From NCBI GenBank assembly GCA_008508345.1, contig QNGE01000852.1, positions 131,563-195,562 of the forward strand: a stretch of DNA of 64,000 nucleotides. The letters are read 5' to 3'. The notes below the pieces were generated by a model, which searched no databases, was not told the origin of the DNA, and saw only the letters and a list, made by a program, of their open reading frames with translations. Positions within the stretch are counted from its first letter, which is position 1. Each line of letters starts with the position of its first letter. Below are positions 23,101 through 34,269 of this stretch, piece by piece. A program made the position numbers and the translations under genes. The DNA is from Paragonimus westermani. Its lineage: Eukaryota; Platyhelminthes; Trematoda; Plagiorchiida; Troglotrematidae.

Positions 23101-26000
23101 CATGCGCGCTTTGACTCTTAAAGGAATTGAATTAAACTGAGAGAGGCTAATAGACGACACCTAACAGACAAGAAAACCCTTAAGGAATCGTAATAGTTAC
23201 GAGTAGCGTGGTAGGTTTGTTAAGTTAGAACGGATCTATTTGAGAACAATCTGAATTCCAGCAAAATTCCTACCGACGACAGATAGGACATACCCAGACT
23301 TGATGAACATTCCACAAACTGAGCTATGAAGTCATAACGAGAAATGAAAATTTTCGCATTTCCATTCGGTCACCCACTCGTCTTAGTGTCTCTTACGAAG
23401 TCCACTAAATGGTCCGAATGCCCTAGATTGTGTCACCGGTGTTCGTTCAGCGTAGCCACAGTGACACTGCTCCGGGAGCCGTGTTGTAGGAAAGCGGAAG
23501 GTCATTTGATTACCGCGGCCGCCGCTATTCAAACGCATGAACGAACTATGCACAGACGTAGATGTGAGCAGAGGCATTAGTTCTAGAACGTTTCGGGTCC
23601 CATATCTTTAGTTCAAAGAAAATAGGTCTGACGGACCACGAACTATTTGTATCAGGAAGGAGGAATTCTGTATCCGCCACACCGCTGAGTTTACCGACAA
23701 CACTGATCAGATTGTAAAAACGTGAAGTCGACCTGATTTACCAGCCAGAACCTTTTATGCACATGCGACTATTCCATAGAGAGTGTGAAGAAAAGCGACT
23801 CATCTGAAAAGATTTAGATTGAGTCCTTCTGGCTATGAACGAAAACCGGCCTGGTTGAAATTTTAAGAAAAGCAACCGTGTAAGATGGTGCATTACAAAA
23901 ATGGCAAACACAAATCGGAACCAGGTGATGCAGACTAAGAAACACAATCAGAAGAAATAACTACATTGTTTAACGAGCTTGAACGCTTCATCTAGGAAGG
24001 TGTTAGGAGTTCTGCAGAGCATCAGCTGTGATTCTGAGCGCAGTTCAGCAAAAGATTTTAAAACATGTACCTCCAAAATATATGGCGAGTAAGACTGTGG
24101 GGACGGGAGGGCCACTAATGAACGTAGGCTCCAAATTTTGCGAAAGACCACATAGAAAGCGTACTGTGTAGGAAAACAGTGACCCAAAGTAAACTAAACT
24201 AGGATGACGATGATAGGCCAAACCGTGCCAAGGATTTGACTGTTTATATCCGTACTTCTCTATACACAATTACGAACAGCGTCTAGATAGAGTAAACCAC
24301 ATCGATAATGTCTGCAACTTGGAGTGACAGCGCTTTACCAAATTCACTGTCGTCGTTAATAAACTATGGACTGGAGTATGCGATAAAACATGTCACAGAT
24401 TTTTTAGCTAGCAATCCTCGGTGCGTTTGTGCATTTTTCGAAACGTGTGCCTCAAAAGTGAGGGTTCAGTATTGTGCAAACTGTCCGTACGATATTCAGT
24501 CGGATGCTGGTTAACAGGGTAAAAAATTAAACATTGCACGGTTATCGAGAAATAATCGAATTTACCGAATAACTGAACTGAAATTATGCTTCATCGTTCA
24601 GCTCAAAAGATACTGTGAAGGTGAACATGTAAGTAATCACTTATCCTGACTAAACCTCTGAGATCACATTCGCCGAACGAAGTCAAACTGAGTACATTAA
24701 CTTTAAACAGTAAATGGTAAAACAGAAAAGACCCGATAACAGAGAATATCGTGAACACCTACTCTATAGATGGGTGATCAAACATGGGTTCACTGTGTTC
24801 CAGACAATCCACGGCGATGAGTAGAGAGAACGGTGTTTATGGAGTGTGACCATCGGCCACACGGAACGAAAACGGGAGGAATGGTCGAGAGTAGAAATCA
24901 AATGTGTTTGAGAAAAACTGTACAGTCGGAACACAAGTCATCTCTTAAACCCTGAAGAGCTACCAAGACCCGGCAGCAGGTGACGCTATAAGTCGAAAAT
25001 TTAGAGAGGTTTGGTTGAACCAGCCTCCTGAAAGAGATCAGAAAACTATACCTTGAATACTACTACACGTCCATCTGAACAGGTCGTCATATCGAAAAAA
25101 TGGCCAAACAGAATAACATTCGGCAACAACATCCGGTTTGTTTTAATAGAATTTCCAGTAAAATAAGTTTTTTAAATAAGTGTTTCTGTAAGACGAGCAA
25201 GTTGAGAGTGGACCCCAGCCAATCAGTAGGAAAAACCGAATAGTCGAGAACAAGAAGGTTTCTTCTTGTGAATAGAAACTTCTGTTAAACTGCGGTTGTC
25301 TCGTCAGTTTTTACTGCTGTGTAGCATGCAGAAATGGCAGGATACGGTATCTGTTCTCATCATGGTCATCCAAAGCGTACTACGGATGATCGTGGCGGTA
25401 ACCAAAGCACGAATCGGCAGCACAGGTTGTTGAATCAATGATCACTGATTTGGTGATAACGATTCTTGCATTTCTAACCACAAATTTTACGTTATTTTTC
25501 CGGGACAAATTTTTGGCCCTATAGCGTATGCATACAAGAGACATTGTGACTTGATATGCGCCAGTGACTTTGCCGTCGGGGTTCATGATCAAGATGATCC
25601 GAATTTTTATGTAACTATCCGGAACATTCCGATCACAGCTATGAGAGTAATTGATTCCTTAGTTGAAACACAGAATGCACATTAATAAGTCAAGCATCCG
25701 CCTAGTTCTGCTTACGTCTCGTTCACCTTCATTCTGTCCGCCACGTATCCACTCACCTAAACAGCCAATATGCATGCACACAGGCGTAATGCAGACGCGC
25801 GCTCTCTCACGCACGTACATACCCTAGCACACGTGCACACTGATGCATAGGCACACGGCCGAGTCTGGAGCTGCCCAGCCAGAGCTGACTGGCCACCGGT
25901 GGATTTCGGGGTGATTTGTTGGGACTACTGGCACACGCAGACAGAAATCGGTATCTGGATTGGCGGCGGCATACACACCGGCGATGGAAATACCAGTCTG
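17175..26000. other. Long stretch without recognised genes
   Basis: The longest frames are 160 codons on the minus strand (20366-20848), with no recognisable domain, and two adjacent plus-strand frames at 21267-21563 and 21544-21822. Neither shows a signal peptide, known motif or supporting neighbour, and I do not call them genes, although they are the first places to look with RNA data. AT dinucleotide-rich sequence lies at 19578-19602. A CA/CG-rich low-complexity tract runs from about 25770 to 25860, just upstream of the membrane-protein gene. Confidence 0.5.
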
Positions 26001-26055
26001 GACAAGGACTGCTACAGGTGTTCGTATCCAGGACTGGTTGTTGTCATTACACGTG

Positions 26056-26063
26056 TATTTAAG
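26056..26063 (+). promoter_or_regulatory. Possible TATA-like box
   Basis: TATTTAAG lies about 140 bases before the start codon of the membrane-protein gene. Position and sequence are compatible with a core promoter, but such motifs are common in AT-rich DNA and there is no independent support. Confidence 0.2.
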
Positions 26064-26202
26064 AACGCACGATCGAAACTTAGTCCTTCCCAATCACAAG
26101 TGCAACTGTTTTCATTAATCTGCTTTCGTGGCAGTTAATTCCGCTATTGAAAAATGGCGCTTGCGGATGTGTGAATAGTTCCGTCACACGTGAATACTAG
26201 TG

Positions 26203-27522
26203 ATGGATTGGCAGTGGAGTTGGATACGATACATGATTGTTATTTGGTTTATATTCTGGTGTATGTGTGACGCTTATCTTTCTCAGCTTGTGTCAGGACC
26301 ACTGCTAAGTGTCGCAACGCAAGTGAATCGGTCGGAGGCCCTGGAGACAGACTTTATGCAAACAGGCATTGAAAATATTTTAAATATTGTGGACAATATA
26401 AGTAAGATTACCAGTGCACATGAGGACAACATGAGTATGGACGACGGTACGGTGCAACCTCATCACTTACAAGACAGTGAATATCAGTCCTTTCCATGTG
26501 ATTTATCTTGTGCGTTTCGGCTACCGCAGACACCAAGAGAAATAAACAGAGTGCTCAAAATCTCTTCCGACCCGACGCTTAACGGATCGTTCATATTGGA
26601 TTGCTCTCAGGACACATCACAGTCGCAGTCACTGTCACAGTCTCTAGACCCGGTGTCTATTCAGTGTGTCTCTCATTACACTGGACGTGTGTTACACATA
26701 ATCGTTAAATGGAATAGAATAAAATCCAGCAACCACGACAACTTAAGATTTTCTGTGCTTAGTGATGGAGTTGCTACAAGTTTGGCAAGTATCATGCAAA
26801 CTAGTTTGTTGAGGAATCGAGCCATACCAACAGATCTGTATGTGACTTTGGTCTTACCGCTCAGCGAGCTACGTTACTCAGACATTGAGAGAATCCAGCC
26901 ATGGTTACGTTATCTGGCGGTAGACGGGGAAAGTTTGATCTACATCGATCGTCAACTGATTCATAGTTTAGAACTGGATTATTTCGTGCTGGAGGGTTGC
27001 AGGAAAACGGAAGAAAGCTTAGATATGGACAATACTGGTGTACATTCGACCGAAACGCAGCAGATCAAGTGCCTGGTAATTTGGCGGTTCTTTTGCCCAA
27101 ACTATAAAACATTCGAGGTGTGGGCGGATCGCAAAACACAACAGCAGTTATGTGCCAAGCAGGCTGCAAAAACTCCGGAGATTCCTATCACAAGCAGGCT
27201 ACCAAGATATAGTTCACGTACCAGAAGATCTTTGTCTCGATCATCAGTCAGTTCTAATTCCGACTGGGTAGCAACTGTTATGGAATTTCAACAGAGAACG
27301 CAGGAGAAATGGCTGGTTTTGGCTGAAAAACTCATTGAAAGACTCGAAAATCAGGTTACCCAAGCAGATACCAATCTCAGGCGTGATATCACATGGTATC
27401 AAACTGCTTTCACCATTACATTGAGTATTTTAGCCTTGCTCATACTTCTGATGCTCTCTCTGGTGGTTGTTATGTGGTTAATATTCCGCAGATCGATCAG
27501 AAAAAAACTCAAACCGGTGTGA
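26203..27522 (+). CDS. Putative secreted-pathway type I membrane protein, orphan
   Basis: The only long intact frame in the window: 439 codons from ATG at 26203 to TGA at 27520. The codon before is GTG and an in-frame TGA lies at 26191, so 26203 is the first ATG; it has G at -3 and +4, a good initiation context. Residues 9-24 are strongly hydrophobic and end in CMCDA, a likely signal peptide. The ectodomain has eight cysteines (about 99, 103, 134, 155, 266, 290, 298, 317) and N-glycosylation sequons near 42, 65, 76 and 127. A Gln/Ser tract lies at 138-147. RTRR at 339-342 fits a furin-type site. Residues 354-400 look helical and amphipathic; 403-428 form one transmembrane segment, followed by a short basic tail. 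Residues 210-266 have a weak leucine-rich pattern, not enough to call repeats. I do not recognise the family. It may be a single-exon gene, one exon of a larger gene, or a captured element protein. Confidence 0.75.
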   Translation: MDWQWSWIRYMIVIWFIFWCMCDAYLSQLVSGPLLSVATQVNRSEALETDFMQTGIENILNIVDNISKITSAHEDNMSMDDGTVQPHHLQDSEYQSFPCDLSCAFRLPQTPREINRVLKISSDPTLNGSFILDCSQDTSQSQSLSQSLDPVSIQCVSHYTGRVLHIIVKWNRIKSSNHDNLRFSVLSDGVATSLASIMQTSLLRNRAIPTDLYVTLVLPLSELRYSDIERIQPWLRYLAVDGESLIYIDRQLIHSLELDYFVLEGCRKTEESLDMDNTGVHSTETQQIKCLVIWRFFCPNYKTFEVWADRKTQQQLCAKQAAKTPEIPITSRLPRYSSRTRRSLSRSSVSSNSDWVATVMEFQQRTQEKWLVLAEKLIERLENQVTQADTNLRRDITWYQTAFTITLSILALLILLMLSLVVVMWLIFRRSIRKKLKPV

Positions 27523-27529
27523 CCGAAAA

Positions 27530-28745
27530 GGTAATTTTGTGAAAAAGCCAACATGTAAGAGTGTTCCAATTTACTTACCAAATTCTATCGCTTGATTTCT
27601 TTGCCCAGTTTATTTACAGATAATTTATACAGACTTTGTACCATAGATTGTTTTATATACACATGTATATATATATATATAACGGTTTCATTTCACTTAC
27701 AACATTTATCGATACGAATACTCATGACAATGTACTGCCTTCGATCCATGGATAAGTGCAATCGTATACGTGCGTGACACTTTACTTGACAAATTGGAGG
27801 GCAGAAAATGAGACTTTCGGCTCTTCTTGTGCCCAGTGTTCTAGTAGCTTCCTGCTTAATGCACATATGTCGAGCACCGTTTACTTTTCTCGGTCATCAA
27901 ATATGAGATCGTTTTAAAGGGGCACTAAGGCAGAGCAGATTAGACGATACACACAGACAATCGACACTGTGCTAACTTTACAGATTTTTGCACATTTTAG
28001 CAGATCGGATAGATTGGAACTGCCCTCTGAGCCGAACACCACTGAAATATATCAAACACAAGAGTCTGGATAAACGTTAGAGTTTACCAGAAGATGAATA
28101 CTAATTGAATTATGTTTAGAATAAATTTTGGAAAAGCACACCACTGCTGTTGTAAGTTTTGTTCTGCTTAATTAGTGGGAACAGTGATCTGTCCGTTTAC
28201 TAGTTTGTATTTTGTTTACCAGTTCTCTCTTGATTATGGCGACAACTTAGGTGTGGTCTGATTAACATAGTTTTATGTGGCGTGCAGCGGAGCGCATTGG
28301 AGCCAACCAATTGGGTATACCATGACGAATAAATTTAACACAGGATTGTCTGTTTGGCCCTTTTTAAGTTGAAGCTGACACGTGTTCTCAAATGTTTCTG
28401 TACAATTAGACGTGCCAGTAAAATTTCAAAAAGCTGCTTATAAAATCATTGGTAGTGAACAACTCGCCGGTACATCTACATTTGAGGCAATTATTGATGT
28501 GATTTGTATGGTTGAGTTAGGATGACAGAAGTCTATAAACCCAGACAATATAAACATATTTTTTAAATATTCATTTAGCGATGGATACGAGTTTGTTATT
28601 TCCTACCAATTTCCACAGTCTTTCCAGTACTGGTAATGAGCCCATTACTATGACAATGCATAATCTGGTTCCACGAAAAATAGGTTATAACTCATAGCTG
28701 AGAGTGGTTTTCCCAATTCCGGTGAACTACTCTACAGAGTTCTTT
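27530..28745. other. Probable 3' flank of the membrane-protein gene
   Basis: No further coding sequence was recognised. A TA dinucleotide run lies at 27661-27681. Canonical poly(A) hexamers occur at 28120 and 28328, which would imply a 3' untranslated region of about 600-800 bases if used. Confidence 0.4.
28120..28125 (+). terminator. Possible poly(A) signal (AATAAA)
   Basis: This is the first canonical AATAAA downstream of the stop at 27522; a second lies at 28328-28333. Assignment to the gene is positional only. Confidence 0.3.
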
Positions 28746-28749
28746 TAAA

Positions 28750-28880
28750 AAAGGACGAGATTCGAATTTTGCCGTTTCTTTAGAGCTCACGAATGACGCA
28801 CAGGACCCTTGGTAATGCAGCGGGTTGAACTCCAACCCTCGTGCTTCCAAAGTGAGTTTGATGATCATTCATTCATTTGC
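28750..28880 (-). mobile_element. tRNA-derived SINE fragment, copy 2
   Basis: It retains, in reverse orientation, the GAGCTC-containing body and the B-box-like segment (GGGTTGAACTCCAACCCTCG at 28821-28840 on the plus strand), followed by a decayed A-box region. Both ends are truncated or unrecognisable. Confidence 0.55.
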
Positions 28881-29246
28881 TCTTCGTAACACATTGCTTA
28901 AGGAGTGGTGTTCAAATTAACTTGTCAGCTTGATGGGATATACCGTATCTACCCTTTGATTTCAAACGATAGTCCTTGAGCGACTCATGTCTGCGGTTGA
29001 ACCTTAGAAGTAAATTTTCACGTTGAACTTCATACATGGTTGATCACAGCCTTCACATTCTCATGGATTTTTCATGTAGCACTTGTTGCAAGGAACTGTT
29101 ACGTACCAGTTCCACTTCTGTTAAAATTCTCTACCACCTAGCAGTAATCAAGGTATCACTCAATAAATTTAGTGCATTCTGCGAAGTCATCGACTGGAGA
29201 CAGCAAGGCAGTTAGTGCCTCCTTTCTGGATGATCTGGTAACCTGA

Positions 29247-29487
29247 GCGTTACTCACTGGCAAAGGCGATTGAGTGCCCATATATGGTGATTTGGTGGCA
29301 ATCGCTGCGAGGTCGATGGCACAGTGACCAAACACGGTTTCATCACGAGAACGGGGCCAGATGTCAAAACTCGGGTGTGTTTTAAAGATGGGCACTACTG
29401 ACGAGCTCTAACAACAGTGAAACTCGAGTCTAGTTCTCCCATTCGAAGGAGAACAGGAGTGTGAAGTTTGCGATAAATCGTGCTTGA
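29247..29487 (+). mobile_element. tRNA-derived SINE, copy 3
   Basis: Plus-oriented copy with the leader (GCGTTACTCAC), an A-box-like block at 29310-29336 (GGTCGATGGCACAGTGACC), a mutated B-box region near 29355-29375, the GGCACTACTGACGAGCTC body at 29391-29408, the AACTCGAG block at 29420-29427 and the terminal TTGCGAT..A motif. Its order confirms the structure inferred from the minus-strand copies. Confidence 0.65.
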
Positions 29488-29489
29488 GA

Positions 29490-30145
29490 CACAATCAATG
29501 TCCACAAAAACCATTAACTATTTGTAATGGGATATTTGATCACGTCTGATGTAATGTGGGTGGAACTTTGTCATTTACAACCGATGAATTCACTGATTGG
29601 TCCAGCCGCGTTCTGACTGAGCACTCTTTATTAAAGATGGGCGCAAACTGATCGTTTTTCATTTGCGTCGTGCATGAAGGCTGTCTTCCTGAATAATTGT
29701 GCAATGTTTTAACTATACTCGGTTTTCATCGCAAGTGTTTTTCAGTGTTATCCAAGTGGGCAGTGAATTTGTCTACATTAAAGTGGACGCGGATGGAATT
29801 TTGAAGTATTCCCTCAGGAACACATACGGCGATATGGAGCTTTGAAACTCCCACCTTGACAAGCGTTTACGTTCTCGCGATTAAATCACGCTCTGGCCTA
29901 ATACCTTCGAAATGGATCTCACTCCTGAGGGAGACTCACACTAAAGACAGTCAGGTGAAATTGTAGGGAGAGCTAAAGAATAATTTCGCACAAATTTGAA
30001 AAGTGCCATTCAGTCAGGAAACTAAGATTTGATGTCACTGCAGCATTCCATTAGTTATAAGATATTCGTACCATATGTAGTGCAAATGAAGTAAAACAGT
30101 TTGGGTATCGCGTTTAACATGTTGTTGATAAATCGATGCATTTAC
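29490..30145. other. No recognised feature
   Basis: Nothing recognisable between SINE copy 3 and the hammerhead repeat. Confidence 0.55.
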
Positions 30146-30157
30146 AAAGGAACCTTT

Positions 30158-30240
30158 GTCAATGCGATTTCGCTTTCAACGCTTCTGAGGAAGACCACCC
30201 GGAGGGGCTAAAACATAGCGTATTACAAATTGCTCGTAAC
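30158..30240 (+). ncRNA. Hammerhead-ribozyme-like repeat, copy 2 (decayed core)
   Basis: GTC at 30158-30160 is followed by a stem I hairpin pairing 30161,30162,30164,30165,30166 with 30184,30183,30182,30181,30180 (T30163 bulged), then CTGAGGA at 30185-30191, a stem II hairpin and a GAAA box mutated to AAAA at 30210-30213. Compared with copy 1, the middle stem I pair changes from T-A to C-G, a compensatory change that favours a selected RNA fold. The G12-to-A change should abolish cleavage in this copy. Confidence 0.5.
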
Positions 30241-30244
30241 GTTT

Positions 30245-32615
30245 TGTTCCTCTCAAGTCATTTCTTGGTATTGTACTAGCTTTTGCTTTGGAACTGCAAT
30301 CAAGACATGTCCGCATGACAACGCTATTCCCTCAGTGAACTCGTGCATAACAACTAATGCAACATTCTGCCGAGACAATATGGTGTTTCTGTCAGATGTA
30401 GCCATCCATGATCCACGCCAAGTCCACACGATCGTTTCAATGAAAAAAAATACGAACTCCCAGATGTACACACTTCACTTACAATCCTTTCCTACTAGTT
30501 GACCTGCACGCCCATTAAGTTATTACTATAACACTTTTCTATAATATTCTTCGAGTTATACATCTCATTCGGAAAAACCCGATGACCTACGTTTCATCTT
30601 CATATTGAATTCCCCCAAAAATTGCGACATTTACATGAAGAAAACCAACACACTCCTCCGCGGACAATTTGTGCAACACGTCTGATAGCCCTACTACATA
30701 ACTTTCACTAAAAGCGCCGATTTAATGTAAATTTTATTATACACCGTGTCATTTATGTCAGGGTTATAAAAACCTTTTCTGCAGCAATATGATTCATCTG
30801 AGCACACCAAAAACTCTTAACGTTAACTGTGCATCTGGCCTTCGCCAAGCGCGTTTACCTACGCCACTGAGTTACCGGCACATACACTTCATACGGGTAG
30901 TTATAGCAATAGGGTCGTATTAAATAGTTAATGATCAACAACCTCATTGCTTTGCTCGAACTTCTGATCTCATCATAACTGACAGTGAGGTATAACGATA
31001 TAGAAACAGTGTAGTTTAAGTCTTCTTTCCGAATTGACCTAACTGAAAACCGAATTTGAATGAGAAGGCTGTAAATAACAATTAGGAACTGTCCGAATTT
31101 TTGAAGTCTGCTTGGTATATTTGACGTCCTATATTTGGTTCGACCTCGAACACTGATTTCGTTTAGGTGTGTGTTCTGCCTGAAGAAATTCAGCCCTACA
31201 TTTTTCTTTATGATTGCCCTAAAATGCTTGTGGTTAACAGTTATGATGTGTTTTGTACGGTAACTGTCCACAAAGAATGTAACGCGTTTATCCTCCCTTT
31301 CCTAGCTATCAGTGCGTAATTACTGTAGCTGTACTAATATCGGTGTGGTTGACATGCTCTGACTCTCGTCTATACCTGATTGTTTAGTAATATCTTTTAC
31401 TGTTAATTAGTGGTCATCTTGCAAGGTCATTTTTGTTTGTTCGTTTCTGAACTGTACTTACGCTGAATAGTTTGGCTATGTGGCCACTTCACTTTCAAAG
31501 AGAAAAAGCGCGTTTTTTAAAAAATTTTCGTCAATAATTCCGTGAAGATCCCAATCGCTTTGATGATTCTTTCCTGACGTGTTTTCAGATTTGGGAAATA
31601 GTTCTGTTATCCTGATCTTCTGGCTTAACCGAAATGGAGTTGTCTATTATGCGTTACTGAATGTACAGTTCTAAATCGCCAGGAAAGATTTTATTTGACT
31701 GATGTTCTGTATACAACAGACAAATGTCCCGACCACTCATCCAACCTTATTGTTAGTTCTTACAAAGGAGTTAACCGAATTCGTGAAGGGGCAGTTTTGT
31801 AAACAGCAGCCTTCATTTTTCTGGTTAAAGTTTGTTTACATAAAATATGCTCGGTAACTGTATGAAAATCCCGTCAGGTCACAAGGGTTGGTAACTGCCT
31901 TTCAGAGTGATAGAGCGTATCGTAGTTTGATGGGAAGGACAATAGTGTTGGTGATTGAAAAAGAATGTTTGTCATGAGACCAGTGGTTGTTAGCTCCCGA
32001 CGGTTAACTCTACGTTACATTTAGGATAGTTTAAGAATAGTGTAATGTTGGAAGCAAAGAGTTTGATTGACCCATTTCTTGACGCAAATATATAGGCGTT
32101 CAGGCTAGTAGTGTTCGTTACAGCTGTTGATAGTAATCCAACTATGGCAAAACTGGAAGAGCTTAAGGAAACGTGCAAATAATTATGAAATCATTGCTCG
32201 GTCATCCTTAGCGGTCATTGCTGATAGGGTAAGCCTTAAATCTTAGTGTGAACTTTGGCCATCTGTGCCCCTTCCTTTGAAAGTGCATGTGTATTGAGGA
32301 GGAACGATAGCACCGGACTACTCACGTCAATGCTATTCAGTAGTGAGGCAGGGCATGGATTTTGACACCGAAATAGTCGGGGGAAAAATATGAGAAGCAC
32401 TGAAGTGCAGCATGACATGACGTGGTTCTTACTACATAAAAGATTTGATCATTGAAGATCGCAGCAACCGTGACGTTCTGAGACGAGTGCTGTGTGCAGA
32501 TGAGTGTTTTTGTTTGTAGTGATGTTGAAGCGCGTAACCCACGCAGTGGTTTTCTCAGCGAACAAGCCGTGCGCATCCGCGTTCCTGGCTCACGATAAAA
32601 CGTTTAAACTACTAT
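30245..32615. other. No recognised feature
   Basis: Includes a 138-codon minus-strand frame (30855-31271) without any recognisable motif. No repeat match was found. Confidence 0.5.
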
Positions 32616-32620
32616 ACACT

Positions 32621-32945
32621 AGTACTTCGTACTAGGAAGATTTTCGAACCTTACAAATAAGTATCCGTACAGTGAAGTGACGGATTTGAACAAATCACAG
32701 CAACTGTGAGCAGTTTCCAACGTAACAGGCTTAATAGCCAGAGTGACCATGAGTGTGGTTTGTGTGATCGTACAAACGCACTGTTATGGCTTTGTGTTCC
32801 TGCTTCCCAAGTGATAGACCTGTTCTGGTAACAGTGCACGTGTAGCCCATTCAACCTGTCTAACCTTACCGCACCGATGAGTTCACAGAACAATGAAACA
32901 CTCTGTTATGCTCTCTTATGATTCGGTGATTGACACAAGCAATGC
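32621..32945 (-). repeat. Left arm of a 325-bp inverted repeat
   Basis: This arm is the reverse complement of 33532-33856, with two differences seen by eye over 325 bases, separated by a 586-base spacer. Each arm contains the same open frame of about 80 codons (minus strand here), whose product is unrecognised and is probably a consequence of the DNA duplication. The arms are far more alike than any transposon copies in the window, so the duplication or its homogenisation is recent. No flanking target duplication is evident. Confidence 0.95.
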
Positions 32946-33531
32946 CCTATGAAGTTAGTCTTCAAATAGGTTCAGATTAAGAAGTTGAACTTTGGGGAAA
33001 TGTGTGCATACTGTAAGGTTCCGGACCTTCTTCTCATCAGGTTTTGTCACACAAGCATTTTAGTCTTGATTTCACAGATTCTACTCAGTCTCAAATTGTT
33101 TACCAAGAAGAAAATTTACTTGATGTTCCAGAGGTATTACACAGTATAATTTTGACGATGAGTACGGAAACTTCACCTGTTCATAGTGAACGACAAATTT
33201 CATTTCGAGAATCCGCTGGCTAGAATCTTTTACACCTTTCAAAGAGATTCCATACATTCTACGTAATGTGCAACTAATTGAAGTAGGGTAGCGGTTGTGA
33301 TCTGGCAATGCTCAGTACGTCCAAAGCAAATGCAACGAACATCAAGGAACCTAAGGGAACGCAACATGTTGTATTATGCAATCAGTTGCAATTCGTAGTA
33401 CTCACCCTGCTGTCCACACTACTTTACCGTACTTTACCGTGAATCTCCGCTGTTTAACTAATAACTGTCCCAAAGTAAATTGGCGTTTGCAGCATTGCTG
33501 GCATACGCTGATTAAAGATAGGCTTTCAAAA
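32946..33531. other. Spacer of the 325-bp inverted repeat
   Basis: 586 bases with no recognised gene. An 11-base tandem repeat (TACTTTACCG unit) lies near 33420-33442. The edges next to the arms keep faint palindromic similarity (around 32950-32970 against 33510-33530). Confidence 0.6.
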
Positions 33532-33856
33532 GCATTGCTTGTGTCAATCACCGAATCATAAGAGAGCACAACAGAGTGTTTCATTGTTCTGTGAACTCAT
33601 CGGTGCGGTAAGGTTAGACAGGTTGAATGGGCTACACGTGCACTGTTACCAGAACAGGTCTATCACTTGGGAAGCAGGAACACAAAGCCATAACAGTGCG
33701 TTTGTACGATCACACAAACCACACTCATGGTCACTCTGGCTATTAAGCCTGTTACGTTGGAAACTGCTCACAGTTGCTGTGATTTGTTCAAATCCGTCAC
33801 TTCACTGTACGGATACTTATTTGTAAGGTTCGAAAATCTTTCTAGTACGAAGTACT
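33532..33856 (+). repeat. Right arm of the 325-bp inverted repeat
   Basis: Mirror of 32621-32945, including the frame of about 80 codons on the plus strand. The outer end is the small palindrome AGTACGAAGTACT. An RNA read through both arms would form a long hairpin with an almost perfect 325-bp stem. Confidence 0.95.
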
Positions 33857-34265
33857 TGCACATAGATTTTAAATCTTGCACCCCCAAAGAATGGGGCACA
33901 GATGGCCTGTGTTTATGCCACGCAAAAAATGATTGAAACTTATTGATTAAGTAACTGTTCGTGCTGAAACAGACTTTCTTTGGAACAGCTGGTCTACGTA
34001 GAATCTTCTCGTTTATCCACAGAAATGATCAAATTATCGGCTACTCAGTCCCATCGACAACCGCTGGCTAAGAGGTCGATTGTGTTGTGTAACAGATAAT
34101 CGGATTATGAATCTATAGAAATGTAGACATTTAAAACAATTATTTTCCTTGAGAAGTTTTATTAGGAATTGACAACCAACGCCTTGAAATGAAACTTATT
34201 CTCTTTGTGATCTGCACGTACAGAAACCAATGAGTCCTTAGAGAATGTGTACACGCACGAGTGTA
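33857..34265. other. No recognised feature
   Basis: Short AT-rich interval between the inverted repeat and the Penelope-like element, with no features identified. Confidence 0.5.
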
Positions 34266-34269
34266 TCGC

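Noticed and set aside
26200..26202. GTG as start of the membrane-protein gene
   Set aside because: The next codon is an ATG in good context and GTG initiation is not expected in an animal gene.
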